From: AP-15 sp963755435
GTDB taxonomy: Bacteria > Pseudomonadota > Alphaproteobacteria > ATCC43930 > CGMCC-115725
Assembly (NCBI GenBank): GCA_963755435.1
Contig: CAVWJX010000003.1
Coordinates: 62,001 to 126,000 of the forward strand
Reading direction: 5' to 3'
DNA length: 64,000 bases
Positions 23,314 through 32,942 of the stretch are shown piece by piece (position 1 is the stretch's first letter; every line of letters begins with the position of its first letter). Both the position numbers and the translations under genes were made by a program. The notes under the pieces were generated by a model. That model was given only the letters and a program-made list of their open reading frames with translations. It searched no databases and was not told where the DNA came from.

Positions 23314-26300
23314 TCAAGCACCATCGCGGACCTCGGCCGCAGACGCGTCGTCGAGGAGGCGGACGATGTGACGGGCTTGGCGGCCGGTCGCATCGGCGAT
23401 CTGGTGGCGGCAGCTGGTGCCGCAGGCGGCGAGCAGCGTCTGCGGGGGTGCGGCGCGCATCCGGGGCAACACGCCGAGTTCGCCGATCCGGAGCGACATC
23501 GCGTGATGCTCGGCCTCGTAGCCGAACGATCCGGCCATGCCGCAGCAGGTGGAATCGAAGGTCTCGACCTTGAGTTCGGGGATCAGCTGCAAGGCCCTGA
23601 CCGCGGCGGCGACGGTGGCGAAGGCCTTCTGGTGGCAGTGGCCGTGCAGCAATGCGGTGCGGCCCGGCATCGGCGCCAAGGCTAGCTCGAACCGGCCGGT
23701 GGCGCGCTCGGCGTCGACGAATTCCTCGAAAAGCTGGGCGTGGGCGGCGAGCGCCTTGGCCGCGGCGCCCGGCAACAGCGCCGGATATTCGTCGCGCAGA
23801 GTTTAAGAGGCACGAGGGTTCGAGCCCGATGATCGGGGTGCCGGCCGCGACATGAGGGGCGAGAGCATCGACCATGCGCTGCGCCTCGACCCGGGCTTCG
23901 TCGACAAGACCGGCGGCGAGAAAGGTCCGGCCGCAGCACAATGGCCGGCCGCGTGCGGGGTCGGGCCTGACGATGCGATAGCCGGCCCGCGCCAAGACGC
24001 GCTCGGCGGCGCGGGCATTTTCGGGTTCGAACCAGCGGTTGAAGGTGTCGATGAGCAGGACGATTTCGCGCCGCTCGTGAGCCCCCTCCCTTCCCTCCCC
24101 CGCAAGCGGGGGAGGGTTCGGGTGGGGGCCGGCTCCGCCAAGCGGGGGAGCGCCAGGGTGGCGGCCAGCCGCGCTGCGATAGGGCCGCCGCGACCATTCG
24201 GGCAGCTGGCGCGCGGCGCTGAGCCCGAACCAGCGCTCGCCGAGCCGCGCCAGTGCCGGCATGCGGTTGCGCAGATTGAGCAACGGCGCCCACGGTGCCG
24301 CCCAAGGCGCATAGCGCGGCAGGTAGGCGATCAGCCGGTCCCGTGCCGAAAGCTGGTGGCCGCGCCGGTAATGGTGCAGGAATTCGATCTTCATGCGCGC
24401 CATGTCGACGCCGGTCGGGCATTCGCGCCGGCAGCCCTTGCACGAGATGCACAGATCCATGGTCTCGCGCATGTCTTCGCCGACCAGCGCGTCGGGGCCC
24501 AGCTGGCCCGACAAGGCCAGTCGCAACGTGTTGGCCCGGCCGCGGGTCAGGTGCTGCTCGTCGCCGGTGGCGCGGAACGACGGGCACATCACCGCGGCGT
24601 CGCGGGCGCGGCAGGCGCCGTTGTTGTTGCACATCTCGACGGCACCGGCGAACCCGCCCCATTCCGACCAGTCGAGCGCGGTGGCGAGCGGCAATGGCTG
24701 GTAGTCGGGGCGGTAGCGGAACAGGCTGCGGTCGTCCATCTTCGGGGGCCGGACGATCTTGCCGGGGTTGAACAGCCCCTCGGGGTCGAACGCGTCCTTG
24801 ACCTCCTCGAAGGCGCGGACCAGGCGCCCGCCGAACATCGCCTCGTGGAACTCGGAGCGCACCAGCCCGTCGCCGTGCTCGCCCGAATGTGAGCCCTTGT
24901 ATTCGCGGACCATGGCAAAGGCTTCCTCGGCGATCGCCCGCATTTTTTTGACTTCGAGCTCCTGCTTGACGTTCAGCACCGGGCGGACATGCAGGCAGCC
25001 GACCGAGGCGTGGGCGTACCAGGTGCCGTAGGTGCCGTGCTTTTCAAAGATCCGGGTCAGCCGTTCGGTGTAGTCGGCGAGGTCTTCGAGGCGCACTGCG
25101 CAGTCTTCGAGAAACGAGATCGGCTTACCGTCGCCTTTCATCGACATCATGATGTTGAGACCCTGCGCGCGCACTTCCATGATCGCCGCCTGAAAGGCCG
25201 GGTCGATCGCCTCGACGACGCCGCCGGGAAAGCCGAGATCGCCCATCAGTTCGCCCAGTGCCTTCAGCCGTCGCAGATTGTCGGCGGGGTCGTCGCCGGC
25301 AAATTCGGTCAGCAGCACCGCCGCCGGCTCGCCCTGCACGAACCGATCGACGATTGCGCGGAACATCGGGATGGCGCGCGACAATTCGATCATCGTGCGG
25401 TCGACCAGCTCGACGGCGCTCGGGTCCAACTCGACGATCCGCCGGGTCGCAGCCATCGCACTGTAAAAGCTCGGGAAATGGCAGATGCCGAGCACCCGGT
25501 GCGCCGGGATCGGCTGCAAATCGAGCTCGATCTCGTTGAAGAAGGCGAGGGTGCCCTCGGAGCCGACCAGGAGGCGCGCCATGTTGTGGCCGGCCTCGTC
25601 GATCGAGTCGATATTGTAGCCGCCGACCCGGCGCAGCACTTGCGGGAAGCGGCGCGCGATCTCGTCGGCCTCGCGCCGGTGCAGGGCGCGCATCCGGCGA
25701 ATAAGGTCGCGGTAACGTTCGGGCAGGGCGGCGCCATCGGGATCGGCCGCGAAATTGCCCGGCACCTCGCCGAACCACGCCGTCGTGCCATCGGCGAGCA
25801 AGGCGTCGATGCCGCGCACGTTGTGCACCATGTTGCCATAGCGCAACGAGCGCGAGCCGCAGCTGTTATTGGCGGTCATGCCGCCGATCGTGGCCCGGCT
25901 CGCGGTCGACGGATCGACCGGAAAGAACAGCTTGTGCGGTCTGAGCGAGCGGTTGAGGCGGTCGAGGACGACCCCCGGCTCGACCCGGGCGCGCCGCGCT
26001 TCGACATCGACCGAGACAATCCGGTCCAGGTGCCGGCTGCAATCAAGGACCAGGGCGCGGGCCACGGTCTGCCCGCATTGCGAGGTGCCGGCGCCGCGCG
26101 GCAGGACCGGCACACCTTCCTCGCGGGCAATTGCGATCGCCGCCGCGGCATCCTCGCGCCCCTTCGGGACGACGACGCCTAGTGGCTCGATCTGATAGAT
26201 CGACGCGTCGGTCGCATAGCGCCCGCGGCTGAACCGATCGAACAGGATCTCGCCGCGAAGTTCGCGCCGCAGCCGGGCCTCAAGTCCCGGCGAGGGATGG

Positions 26301-26314
26301 TTGTCGAGGGGCAT
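23314..26314 (-). pseudogene. YdiJ-like FAD / 4Fe-4S D-2-hydroxyacid dehydrogenase, one frameshift
   Basis: Restored length is about 999 residues (E. coli YdiJ has 1018). Domains in order: FAD-binding PCMH domain with PRGAGTSQCGQTV near residue 75 and GGMTANNSCGSRSLRYGNMV near 145; FAD-linked oxidase C-terminal domain with SHSGEHGDGLVRSEFHEAMF near 490; ferredoxin-like domain with CNNNGACR, MCPSFRATGDE and CISCKGCRRECPTG near 565-640; and a CCG domain with HGHCHQKAF and FDSTCCGMAGSFGYE. The family oxidises D-2-hydroxyglutarate or similar hydroxyacids. The frame breaks after GLEPSCLL at 23802-23804 (TTT on the plus strand); removing one base gives LTLRDEYPALLPGAA and a clean end at 23314. An in-frame palindromic repeat sits at codons about 721-745. 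The gene may be intact if the extra base is an assembly error. Confidence 0.85.
24080..24152. repeat. Palindromic repeat element inserted in frame in the YdiJ-like gene
   Basis: CCCTCCCCCGC at 24093-24103, AA, and GCGGGGGAGGG at 24106-24116 form a perfect 11-bp palindrome, followed by TTCGGGTGGGGGCC and a second, degenerate palindrome (about 24131-24151). This resembles the small GC-rich palindromic repeats common between genes in GC-rich alphaproteobacteria. Here it is translated as GAGPHPNPPPLAGEGREGA between the ferredoxin-like and CCG domains, without breaking the frame. That position is a plausible surface linker. Confidence 0.75.
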
Positions 26315-26374
26315 CGGCAGCCTTGGTGGCGGGAGGGAAGCCTCACCGCCACCTTAGCGAGCCTGCAGATTGCT

Positions 26375-26397
26375 AAACAAGGCTCCCGACGGGAGCC
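26375..26397 (-). terminator. Rho-independent terminator-like hairpin after the Spy-like gene
   Basis: On the minus strand GGCTCCC-GTC-GGGAGCC (26397-26381) forms a perfect 7-bp stem and is followed by TTGTTT (26380-26375). It lies 23 bases after the stop of the Spy-like gene and about 60 bases before the YdiJ-like start, so it would separate the two transcripts. Confidence 0.6.
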
Positions 26398-26419
26398 GCC
26401 GACCAGTCTCTGTTAAGCC

Positions 26420-27004
26420 TTAATCCCGGCGGAACGGGTGGTTCAGGATCGCCTGTTGCTGCGGGGTCAGCGCCTGGTAGAGCGCCTGCACCGCCGGCTT
26501 CGCCTCTTTCAGCGCATCGAGCCTCGCCGTCAGGAACCCCTCGGCCCGGTCCATGCGATCGAGCAGGCTCGACTGCTCTCCGGGTTTCAGCTGCTGGCAA
26601 AGCTGGCGCTCTTTCTGCTGTTCGCTCTGGGCGATGTTCTGCAATTTATCCCAGAGCGGGCGCTGGTCCGCGGTCAAGTCGAGCTTGGTCTCGACATAGG
26701 CGGCGCGGGCGGCGCGCCAGGCGAGCCGGTCGATGCAGCGCTGCTGCGGGTCGCCGCGCATCATCATCATCCGGTGCATCATCATGTGGCGCATCATCGG
26801 GCCCTGCATTCCCCAATGGCCCTGCCCGTGCATCCAATGATCGGGCCGCCCCTGCTCCTCGCCGGCATTGGCCGGCTGGGTCGCCGGCGCGGCGGGCGCC
26901 GCTTGAGCCGGCGTCGCCTCGGTATTCGCAGCCGGTTGCGCAAAGACCGGTGGAGTGATCGCCGCGGTGGCAGCGAATGCCGCCGCAAGCAGCAACGTTT
27001 TCAC
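26420..27004 (-). CDS. Spy/CpxP-like periplasmic LTXXQ-motif protein, Met/His-rich
   Basis: A 194-residue exported protein of the Spy/CpxP family (periplasmic chaperones and metal-stress proteins). The signal peptide is MKTLLLAAAFAATAAITPPV, cleaved near FAQ. An Ala/Pro/Gln-rich linker follows, then a Met/His-rich stretch, HMMMHRMMMM, near residue 75, likely to bind soft metals such as copper. Next comes the helical domain with two LTxxQ motifs: LDLTADQRPLWDKLQ near residue 110 and LTPQQQAILNHP near the C-terminus. Two cysteines (RCIDR, QLCQQL) could form a disulfide. ATG 27004 opens the signal peptide. The chaperone role is from family knowledge; metal binding is inferred from composition. 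Confidence 0.85.
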   Translation of the reverse strand: MKTLLLAAAFAATAAITPPVFAQPAANTEATPAQAAPAAPATQPANAGEEQGRPDHWMHGQGHWGMQGPMMRHMMMHRMMMMRGDPQQRCIDRLAWRAARAAYVETKLDLTADQRPLWDKLQNIAQSEQQKERQLCQQLKPGEQSSLLDRMDRAEGFLTARLDALKEAKPAVQALYQALTPQQQAILNHPFRRD

Positions 27005-27096
27005 GAAGACCTCCGTCGAATTCGGGCTCGAATGCCGAGCCGCTTTCGATCAGAGAATATGCAGCCGCGGGCGAATCGATCCCCGCGGGTGGCGGT

Positions 27097-28024
27097 TCAG
27101 CTCTCGAGCCGCTGCAAGTACTGCGCGACGAAATCGCAGCCGACCAATTCCTTATAGGCTTCGGTCAGCCTTTGGGTGACCGGCCCCGGCACCCGGGCCT
27201 CGGCGAGGCTGCGGCCGTTCACCGTTCGCACGCCGCAGATGCACAGGCTGGTCGAGGTCAGAAAGCATTCGTCGGCAGTGTAGGCGTCGTAAAGATCGAG
27301 ATCCTGCTCGGCGCACGGGATGCCGAGCCGCAGCGCCAGGTCGAATACCGCCTGGCGGCTGACTCCCGGCAGCACATAGCGCTCCCTCGGGGTCGCAAGG
27401 CGGCCGTCGCGGACCAGAAAGATGTTGCTGCCCTGGCCCTCGGCAAGATTGCCGTTGACGTCGAGCAGCACCGCCCAGGCGTCCGGGTTCTGCGCCTTCA
27501 CCTCGCGGTCGGCGAGGACGAGATTGAGATACTGGTGCATCTTGGCGCGTGGCGACAATGAATCGGGGGGCGTGCGGCGCAGCGAGGGCGTGATCACCTC
27601 GATGCCGTCGCGAAAATGTTTGGCGCGCTCGCGCAGCGGGAGCGGCACGCATTCGACAATCACATTGGGGCCGTAATGGTCCCAATTGTCGCCCTGCGAC
27701 CGGATGGATGCCGCGGCTGACCCGCTGCGCCAGCCAATAATCCTCGCCGGGGGCCAGCAGATGCCGGTTGCGGGCGAGCACGTCGGCGCTGATCGCCACC
27801 ATCTCCGAGGGCGCCACCCCCGAATCGAGATCGAGGTATTTGAGCGAGCGGTAGAGCCGCGCCACGTGCTCTTCGAGGCGAAAGGCCGTGCCGTTGAAGC
27901 TGCGGGTCATATCGAAAACCGCGTCGCCGCGCAGAAAGCCCTGGTCGCGGAACGGGATCAAAACCTCGCTCTCGCGCACGATCCGCCCGTTGAACCAGGC
28001 CACCCGCTCGTTGCCCAGCGTCAT
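27097..28024 (-). pseudogene. Class IV PLP aminotransferase (BCAT / D-amino-acid transaminase type), one frameshift
   Basis: The N-terminal half reads from 28024 (RVAWFNGRIVRESEVLIPFR, FLRGDAVFDMTRSFNGTAFR, DYWLAQRVSRGIHP), then breaks. The C-terminal half is in another frame (SQGDNWDHYGPNVIVECVPL, then the probable PLP lysine in SPRAKMHQYLNLVLADREV, LAEGQGSNIFLV, VLPGVSRQAVFDLA) and stops at 27097. The switch lies at about 27695-27706. The span is 928 bases, one more than a multiple of three, so one surplus base explains it. Restored length is about 308 residues, normal for fold-type IV enzymes. Substrate (branched-chain amino acids, D-alanine or other) cannot be fixed. It could be a pseudogene or a sequence error. 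Confidence 0.8.
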
Positions 28025-28104
28025 CGGTCAACCCTCCTCCGCAGCCGCGCCCCAGTCTTGCCCGGCACAGCCGAAAAAGGCAATCCGAGGCGGATCGAAC
28101 CGGT

Positions 28105-28764
28105 TCACCACACCCTTGGCAGCAATCGCCAGCGGACCTGCCGGGCGTAATCCTCGTAGCCCGGCAAGCCCGTTTGCAGCATCCGATCCTCGACGACTGT
28201 CCGCCACACCAGCCAGAAGGCGCCGGCAGCGCCGAGACCGGCTGCGAGCCACGAGCACAGCACCAGCCCGCTCGCCACCATCGTCGGGATCGCGCTGGCA
28301 TAGCCGGGATGGCGCACCCAGCGATAGGGGCCGCCGGTGATCACATGCTGCCCTCGTTCCGCCTGCAAGCGAACCGCGGACGAAAAGAAACGGTTGACGT
28401 GCATCGCCCACAGGCCGAAAGCCGACCCTGCGGCAAAGCCCGGGAGCGCCGCCAGGCGCAGCGCCAGCGGCACGGTATCTGACCAATGGAAGCGGCCGCG
28501 ATCGAGACCGGCGATCGCCCAATACAAAAGAACGAGCAGGAAGGCGAGGCGGAGGCTCCACGGCGGCGGCTTGCCGCCGGGCTGCATGCGCTCGCGCGCC
28601 AAATCCTCGCCGATCACGAAAGGGCTGCCGACGGAAAGCGCCGCGATGATCACCACGTAGACCCAGTAAAGCGGCAGATCGATCCGCCCGGCCGCGGCAA
28701 AGAGGATGACCGCAATCAGGAGCGGGATAGCGAAGGCCTGGACCAGCATCCAGCCCGGCAGCAT
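28105..28764 (-). CDS. Isoprenylcysteine carboxyl methyltransferase (ICMT) family membrane methyltransferase
   Basis: A 219-residue integral membrane protein with about five hydrophobic spans (AFAIPLLIAVILFAAAG, LYWVYVVIIAALSVG, LRLAFLLVLLYWAIAG, TMVASGLVLCSWLAAGLGAA). It has the SAM-binding ICMT/PEMT signature GQHVITGGPYRWVRHPGYAS near residue 138 and a late Glu-Asp-Tyr segment (LPGYEDYARQVRW). Bacterial members methylate unknown, probably lipid-like, substrates. Its ATG (28764) lies two bases after the pheT stop, so it is probably read through from pheST, although function gives no reason for this. Confidence 0.85.
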   Translation of the reverse strand: MLPGWMLVQAFAIPLLIAVILFAAAGRIDLPLYWVYVVIIAALSVGSPFVIGEDLARERMQPGGKPPPWSLRLAFLLVLLYWAIAGLDRGRFHWSDTVPLALRLAALPGFAAGSAFGLWAMHVNRFFSSAVRLQAERGQHVITGGPYRWVRHPGYASAIPTMVASGLVLCSWLAAGLGAAGAFWLVWRTVVEDRMLQTGLPGYEDYARQVRWRLLPRVW

Positions 28765-28766
28765 CG

Positions 28767-31154
28767 TCAGCCCCGCAACGCGCCGCCGGTGGCTTTTTCG
28801 ATTTGTGCGACGAGGCGCCGAGAAAACGCCTCGATTTCGGCATCGGTCAGGGTGCGTTCCTGCGGCTGCAGCATGATGGTGATGGCGAGCGACTTTTTGC
28901 CGGGTGGCAGGCCGGCGCCTTCGTAGACGTCGAACAAGCGGATCTCGGCGACGAGCTTGCGGTCGACGCCGCGGGCCGCGCGCAGCAGAGCCTCGGCCGG
29001 CAGTTCGCGGTTGACGACAAAGGCGAAATCGCGCTCGATCGGCTGAAACACCGACAATCGCAGCGGCGGCTTCGCCCGCTGCGCGCGCGGCTCGGGAACG
29101 GCGTCGAGCCACACCTCGAACCCGGCGAGCGGCGGGCGCAGAGCGAACGCCTCGATCACCGCCGGGTGCAACTCGCCAAAGGCACCGAGCGGCTTCGGCC
29201 CGAGCCGCAAAGTGCCGGCCCGGCCGGGGTGATACCAGGCGGGCGGGTCGGCCGTGGTCTGGATGCTCTCGGCTGGGGCGCCGACCGCGGCGAGTGCCGC
29301 GAGCGCGTCTGCCTTGAGTTGATAAAGGTCGATTTCGCGCGGCTGATCGCGCCAGTGCTTGGGGCCGCTGCGCCCGGCGCGCAGCCCGGCGGCGGCCAGT
29401 ACCTGGCCCTGCGGGGTGTCGTCGCGGTAGAGCGGGCCCAATTCGAACAGTGCCGTATCGGCAAAGCCGCGATCGGCGTTGCGCCGCGCCGCGGCGACGA
29501 GGCCCGGCAGCAACGACGGCCGCATCGTGTCAAGATCGGCGCTGATCGGGTTGACCACCCGCAATTCGGGCCTGGCGCCCCCGAACAGCTCGGCCTCGCG
29601 CGCCGAAATGAACGAGAACGCCACGGTCTCGACAAGGCCGCGGGAGGCCAGCGCGCGCCGGACCAGTTCGGAGCGCCGCCGCGCCGGGATCAGCGCCGGT
29701 CGCGGCAACGCTGTTTCGCGGGGCAGCGGCACCGCCGGGATATGATCGTAGCCCTTGATCCGCAACACCTCCTCGACGAGGTCGGCCTCGCCCTCGATGT
29801 CGCCGCGCCACGAGGGCGGCTCGACCGAGAGATCGCCCCCGGCCGTCGGCTCGACCACGCAGCCAAGGGCGTTGAGGATCGCGGCGCTCTCCTCGGGTGC
29901 GACATTGAGCCCGCCGAGGCTCGCCGGCCGGCCGGCACGCAGCACGTAATGGCGCCGCCAGCCCGGCGCGGCGCCGGCGGTCACGATCTCGGAGGCCTCG
30001 CCGCCGCAGGTTTCAAGCATCAGCCGAGTGGCGATTTCGAGTCCGTCGCCGACAAAGGCCGGGTCGAGCCCGCGCTCGAAGCGGTAGCGCGCGTCGCTCG
30101 CGATGCCGAGCTTACGGCCGGTGGCCGCGGTGCGCACCGGGTCGAACAAGGCTGCCTCGACAAACACCTCAGTCGTCGCCTCGGTGCAGCCGGTCGCCTC
30201 GCCGCCGATAACGCCGCCGAGGCTCTGCACCCCCCGCCGATCGGCGATCACCGTCATCTCCGGGTCGAGCGCGTAGTCCTGGCCGTTGAGCGCCAGCAGG
30301 GTCTCGCCCGCGCGCGCCCGGCGCACCAGAAGCCCGCCCTCCAGCCGGCCGGCGTCGAAAACGTGCAGTGGCCGGTTCACGTCGAAGGTGAGGAAATTGG
30401 TGATGTCGACTAGCGCCGAGATCGGCCGCAGCCCGATCGCTTCGAGCCGGCGGCGCAGCCAGTCCGGGCTCGAGCCGTTGCGCACGCCGCGAAAGTGGCG
30501 GCCGAGAAACAACGGGCAAGCCGCACGATCCTCGATCTCGATCGCAATCGGCGAGCGGAACCGGCCGGGAACCGGGGTGGTATCGAGCGGCTTCAAACGG
30601 CCGAGCCCGGATGCCGCAAGATCGCGGGCAATGCCGTACACGCCGAGGCAGTCGGCCCGGTTCGGCGTCACCTTGATGTCGATGACAGCGTCGCCGAGCC
30701 CGATCAGCTCGCCGTATTTCGCCCCGATCGGCGCGTCCGGCGCGGCTTCGATGATGCCGTCATGGTCGTCGCCGAGGCCGAGCTCATAGGCCGAGCATAG
30801 CATCCCTTGCGAGGCGACGCCGCGGATCACGCTCTCCTTGAGCAACGCGCCGGTGCGCGGGATGACCGTGCCGGCCGGGGCGAAGACGCCCTTGATGCCG
30901 GCGCGGGCGTTGGGCGCGCCGCAGACCACCTGCACCTGGTCCTTGCCGGTGTCGACCACGCACACCCGGAGCCGGTCCGCGTTCGGATGGCGCTCGGCCG
31001 AAACCACCGCGGCTATGGTAAAGGGCTCGAGCCCACCGGCGCGGTTTTCGACCGCGTCGACATCGTGGCCGAGCATGATCAGCCGCGCGACGATCTCCGC
31101 CAGCGGTGCCTCGGTGTCGAGGTGGCTTCCGAGCCAATCCAGTGTCGTTTTCAC
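28767..31154 (-). CDS. pheT: Phenylalanine-tRNA ligase beta subunit
   Basis: Beta subunit of the alpha2-beta2 phenylalanyl-tRNA synthetase, carrying tRNA-binding and editing domains. It has 795 residues, the normal length. Order of domains: a start like KTTLDWLGSHLDTEAPLAEI; the tRNA-binding EMAP-like domain with HPNADRLRVCVVDTG near residue 55 and QVVCGAPNARAG; B3/B4 editing with DITNFLTFDVNRPLHVFDA near 255 and GGVIGGEATGCTEAT near 320; B5 with EEVLRIKGYDHIPAV near 460; and a ferredoxin-fold anticodon-binding end with FDVYEGAGLPPGKKSLAI. The start is GTG at 31154, overlapping the pheS stop (GTGA) and therefore translationally coupled. Confidence 0.97.
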   Translation of the reverse strand: MKTTLDWLGSHLDTEAPLAEIVARLIMLGHDVDAVENRAGGLEPFTIAAVVSAERHPNADRLRVCVVDTGKDQVQVVCGAPNARAGIKGVFAPAGTVIPRTGALLKESVIRGVASQGMLCSAYELGLGDDHDGIIEAAPDAPIGAKYGELIGLGDAVIDIKVTPNRADCLGVYGIARDLAASGLGRLKPLDTTPVPGRFRSPIAIEIEDRAACPLFLGRHFRGVRNGSSPDWLRRRLEAIGLRPISALVDITNFLTFDVNRPLHVFDAGRLEGGLLVRRARAGETLLALNGQDYALDPEMTVIADRRGVQSLGGVIGGEATGCTEATTEVFVEAALFDPVRTAATGRKLGIASDARYRFERGLDPAFVGDGLEIATRLMLETCGGEASEIVTAGAAPGWRRHYVLRAGRPASLGGLNVAPEESAAILNALGCVVEPTAGGDLSVEPPSWRGDIEGEADLVEEVLRIKGYDHIPAVPLPRETALPRPALIPARRRSELVRRALASRGLVETVAFSFISAREAELFGGARPELRVVNPISADLDTMRPSLLPGLVAAARRNADRGFADTALFELGPLYRDDTPQGQVLAAAGLRAGRSGPKHWRDQPREIDLYQLKADALAALAAVGAPAESIQTTADPPAWYHPGRAGTLRLGPKPLGAFGELHPAVIEAFALRPPLAGFEVWLDAVPEPRAQRAKPPLRLSVFQPIERDFAFVVNRELPAEALLRAARGVDRKLVAEIRLFDVYEGAGLPPGKKSLAITIMLQPQERTLTDAEIEAFSRRLVAQIEKATGGALRG

Positions 31155-32242
31155 GCCGCTGCCCCGCCGCTGAGCGGGCCGCGCACCATCGAGGGGATGT
31201 CGAGCGGCAGAAACCCGTAATGGCGAAGCCAGCGCAAATCGGCGTCGTAGAACGCCCGCAGATCGGGGATGCCGTATTTCAGCATCGCCACCCGTTCGAT
31301 CCCCATGCCGAAGGCAAACCCCTGATATTGCGCGGGATCGATGCCGCAATTCGCCAGCACCTTGGGGTGGACCATGCCGCTGCCGAGGATTTCGAGCCAG
31401 TCGCCGCCGGCGCCGATCTGCAGTTCGCCGCCCCGGCGCGAGCAACCGATATCGACCTCGGCCGAGGGCTCGGTAAACGGAAAATAGCTCGGCCGAAAAC
31501 GCACCGGCAGGTCGTCGAGCCCGAAAAAGGCGCGGCAGAACTCGATCAGGCAGCCCTTCAGATGCCCCATATGGGTCCCACGGTCGATCACCAGCCCCTC
31601 GACCTGATGGAACATCGGCGAATGCGTCGCGTCATGGTCGGCGCGAAAGGTGCGCCCCGGCACGATGATCCGGATCGGCGGCTGCTGCGCCAGCATGGTT
31701 CGGATCTGTACCGGCGAGGTGTGGGTGCGCAAAACCAGCCGGCTGCCGTCGGCGCGCTCGGGCAGGTAGAAGGTGTCGTGCTCCTGTCGCGCCGGGTGCT
31801 CGGGCGGGATGTTGAGCGCGGTAAAATTGTAGAAATCTTCTTCGATATGCGGCCCCTCGGCGACAACAAAGCCCATCTCGCCAAAGATCGCGACGATCTC
31901 GTCGATCGTCTGGCTGATCGGATGAATGCGGCCCTCATTCGCGAATCCGACCGGCAAGGTCACGTCGGCCCGCTCGGCGGCGAGCCGCCGGTCGAGGGCG
32001 GCGCGGTTGAGCCGGCTGGCGGCCCCGACCAGCGCGGTGGCGATGCGATCCTTGGCGAGGTTCATTTCGGCTCCGGCGCGGCGCCGCGCCTCCGGCTCGA
32101 GGGCGCCCAGCCCGCGCATCGCCGTGGTCAGGCTGCCGCGGCGCCCAAGATATTTGACCCGCACCTCTTCAAGCGCGTCGGGCGAGGTCGCTGCTTCGAT
32201 TTCAGCCGTCGCAACTTCGGTCAACTGTTCCAAGTCTTCCAT
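31151..32242 (-). CDS. pheS: Phenylalanine-tRNA ligase alpha subunit
   Basis: Catalytic alpha subunit of phenylalanyl-tRNA synthetase, 363 residues. An N-terminal coiled coil (about residues 1-90, KYLGRRGSLTTAMRGLGAL) binds tRNA. The class II catalytic core has motif 2 as FHQVEGLVIDRGTHMGHLKG near residue 212 and motif 3 as GFAFGMGIERVAMLKYGIPD near residue 313. The substrate-recognition segment THTSPVQIRTM and the GRTFRADHDATHSPMFHQ segment are present. The gene follows rplT after a 307-base gap that contains a terminator-like hairpin, so pheST may have its own promoter or be controlled by read-through. Confidence 0.97.
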   Translation of the reverse strand: MEDLEQLTEVATAEIEAATSPDALEEVRVKYLGRRGSLTTAMRGLGALEPEARRRAGAEMNLAKDRIATALVGAASRLNRAALDRRLAAERADVTLPVGFANEGRIHPISQTIDEIVAIFGEMGFVVAEGPHIEEDFYNFTALNIPPEHPARQEHDTFYLPERADGSRLVLRTHTSPVQIRTMLAQQPPIRIIVPGRTFRADHDATHSPMFHQVEGLVIDRGTHMGHLKGCLIEFCRAFFGLDDLPVRFRPSYFPFTEPSAEVDIGCSRRGGELQIGAGGDWLEILGSGMVHPKVLANCGIDPAQYQGFAFGMGIERVAMLKYGIPDLRAFYDADLRWLRHYGFLPLDIPSMVRGPLSGGAAA

Positions 32243-32276
32243 CGGCGGCTTCTCCCGTTTGCACCGCGGGTCAAAT

Positions 32277-32302
32277 AAAAAGGGCCGTCATGTGCGGCCC
32301 TT
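32277..32302 (-). terminator. Rho-independent terminator-like hairpin between rplT and pheS
   Basis: On the minus strand AAGGGCCG-CACATGA-CGGCCCTT forms a perfect 8-bp stem and runs into TTT and an A/T-rich stretch. It lies about 250 bases after the rplT stop and about 35 bases before the pheS ATG. In E. coli pheST is controlled by an attenuator in this position. Here I found no Phe-rich leader peptide, so simple termination after rplT is the safer reading. Confidence 0.7.
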
Positions 32303-32549
32303 GCTGAAGATCGCCGGCATTCCGGCACGCAATTCACATGGGCCTCAGTTGTCGCGCTCCCGAGTAAATCGGCCAAGGAAGCGCGCGCGCGGCAACGGCC
32401 CGGAGCAGGATCCTTGCGTGCGCCTCTCCGCCGTCTCGCGCGGGAGAGGGCGGGGCCGGTCGCAAAGCGATGGAAGTGTGAGGTGGCCTGTTGGCAAGGC
32501 TGCGAGAGCGAGCGGTCCTTGCCAAGACGACTGCGGGTGCTGCACCAGT

Positions 32550-32939
32550 TCAGGCCGCTGCAGCCGTCGCCGCTCGAGGCGCCGCGTCAAGCGCCGCCCG
32601 CGCGGTTTCGACGATCGCGGCGAACGCCGCAGGCTCGCGGATCGCGATGTCGGACAGCACTTTGCGGTCGAGGTCGAGCCCGGCAAGCTTGAGGCCGTGC
32701 ATGCATTGCGAATAGGTCAGACCGTGCTCGCGGGCACCGGCGTTGATCCGCTGGATCCACAGCGCGCGAAACTCGCGCTTGCGGTTGCGCCGGTCGCGAT
32801 AAGCGTATTGCAGCCCCTTCTCGACCTTTTCGAGGGCGATGCGATAGGCGGTGCTGCCACGACCGCGATATCCCTTGGCGAGATCGAGGACTTTTTTGTG
32901 GCGGGCATGGGCGGTAACCCCGCGTTTGACGCGTGCCAC
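32550..32939 (-). CDS. rplT: 50S ribosomal protein L20
   Basis: Ribosomal protein L20, an early assembly protein that binds 23S rRNA. It has 129 residues; the start MARVKRGVTAHARHKKVLDL, then AKGYRGRGSTAYRIALEKVE, RKREFRALWIQRINAG and AGLDLDRKVLSDIAI, are diagnostic. The C-terminus carries an Ala-rich extension (APRAATAAAA). Its start is three bases after the rpmI stop, in the order infC-rpmI-rplT. In other bacteria L20 represses this operon at the mRNA level; no such site could be recognised here by eye. Confidence 0.98.
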   Translation of the reverse strand: MARVKRGVTAHARHKKVLDLAKGYRGRGSTAYRIALEKVEKGLQYAYRDRRNRKREFRALWIQRINAGAREHGLTYSQCMHGLKLAGLDLDRKVLSDIAIREPAAFAAIVETARAALDAAPRAATAAAA

Positions 32940-32942
32940 GGT

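Noticed and set aside
32413..32460. Second copy of the GC-rich palindromic repeat between rplT and pheS
   Set aside because: There is partial similarity (CTCTCC...GGGAGAGGGCGGGG) but the arms are imperfect and the flanks differ, so it is too weak to call.
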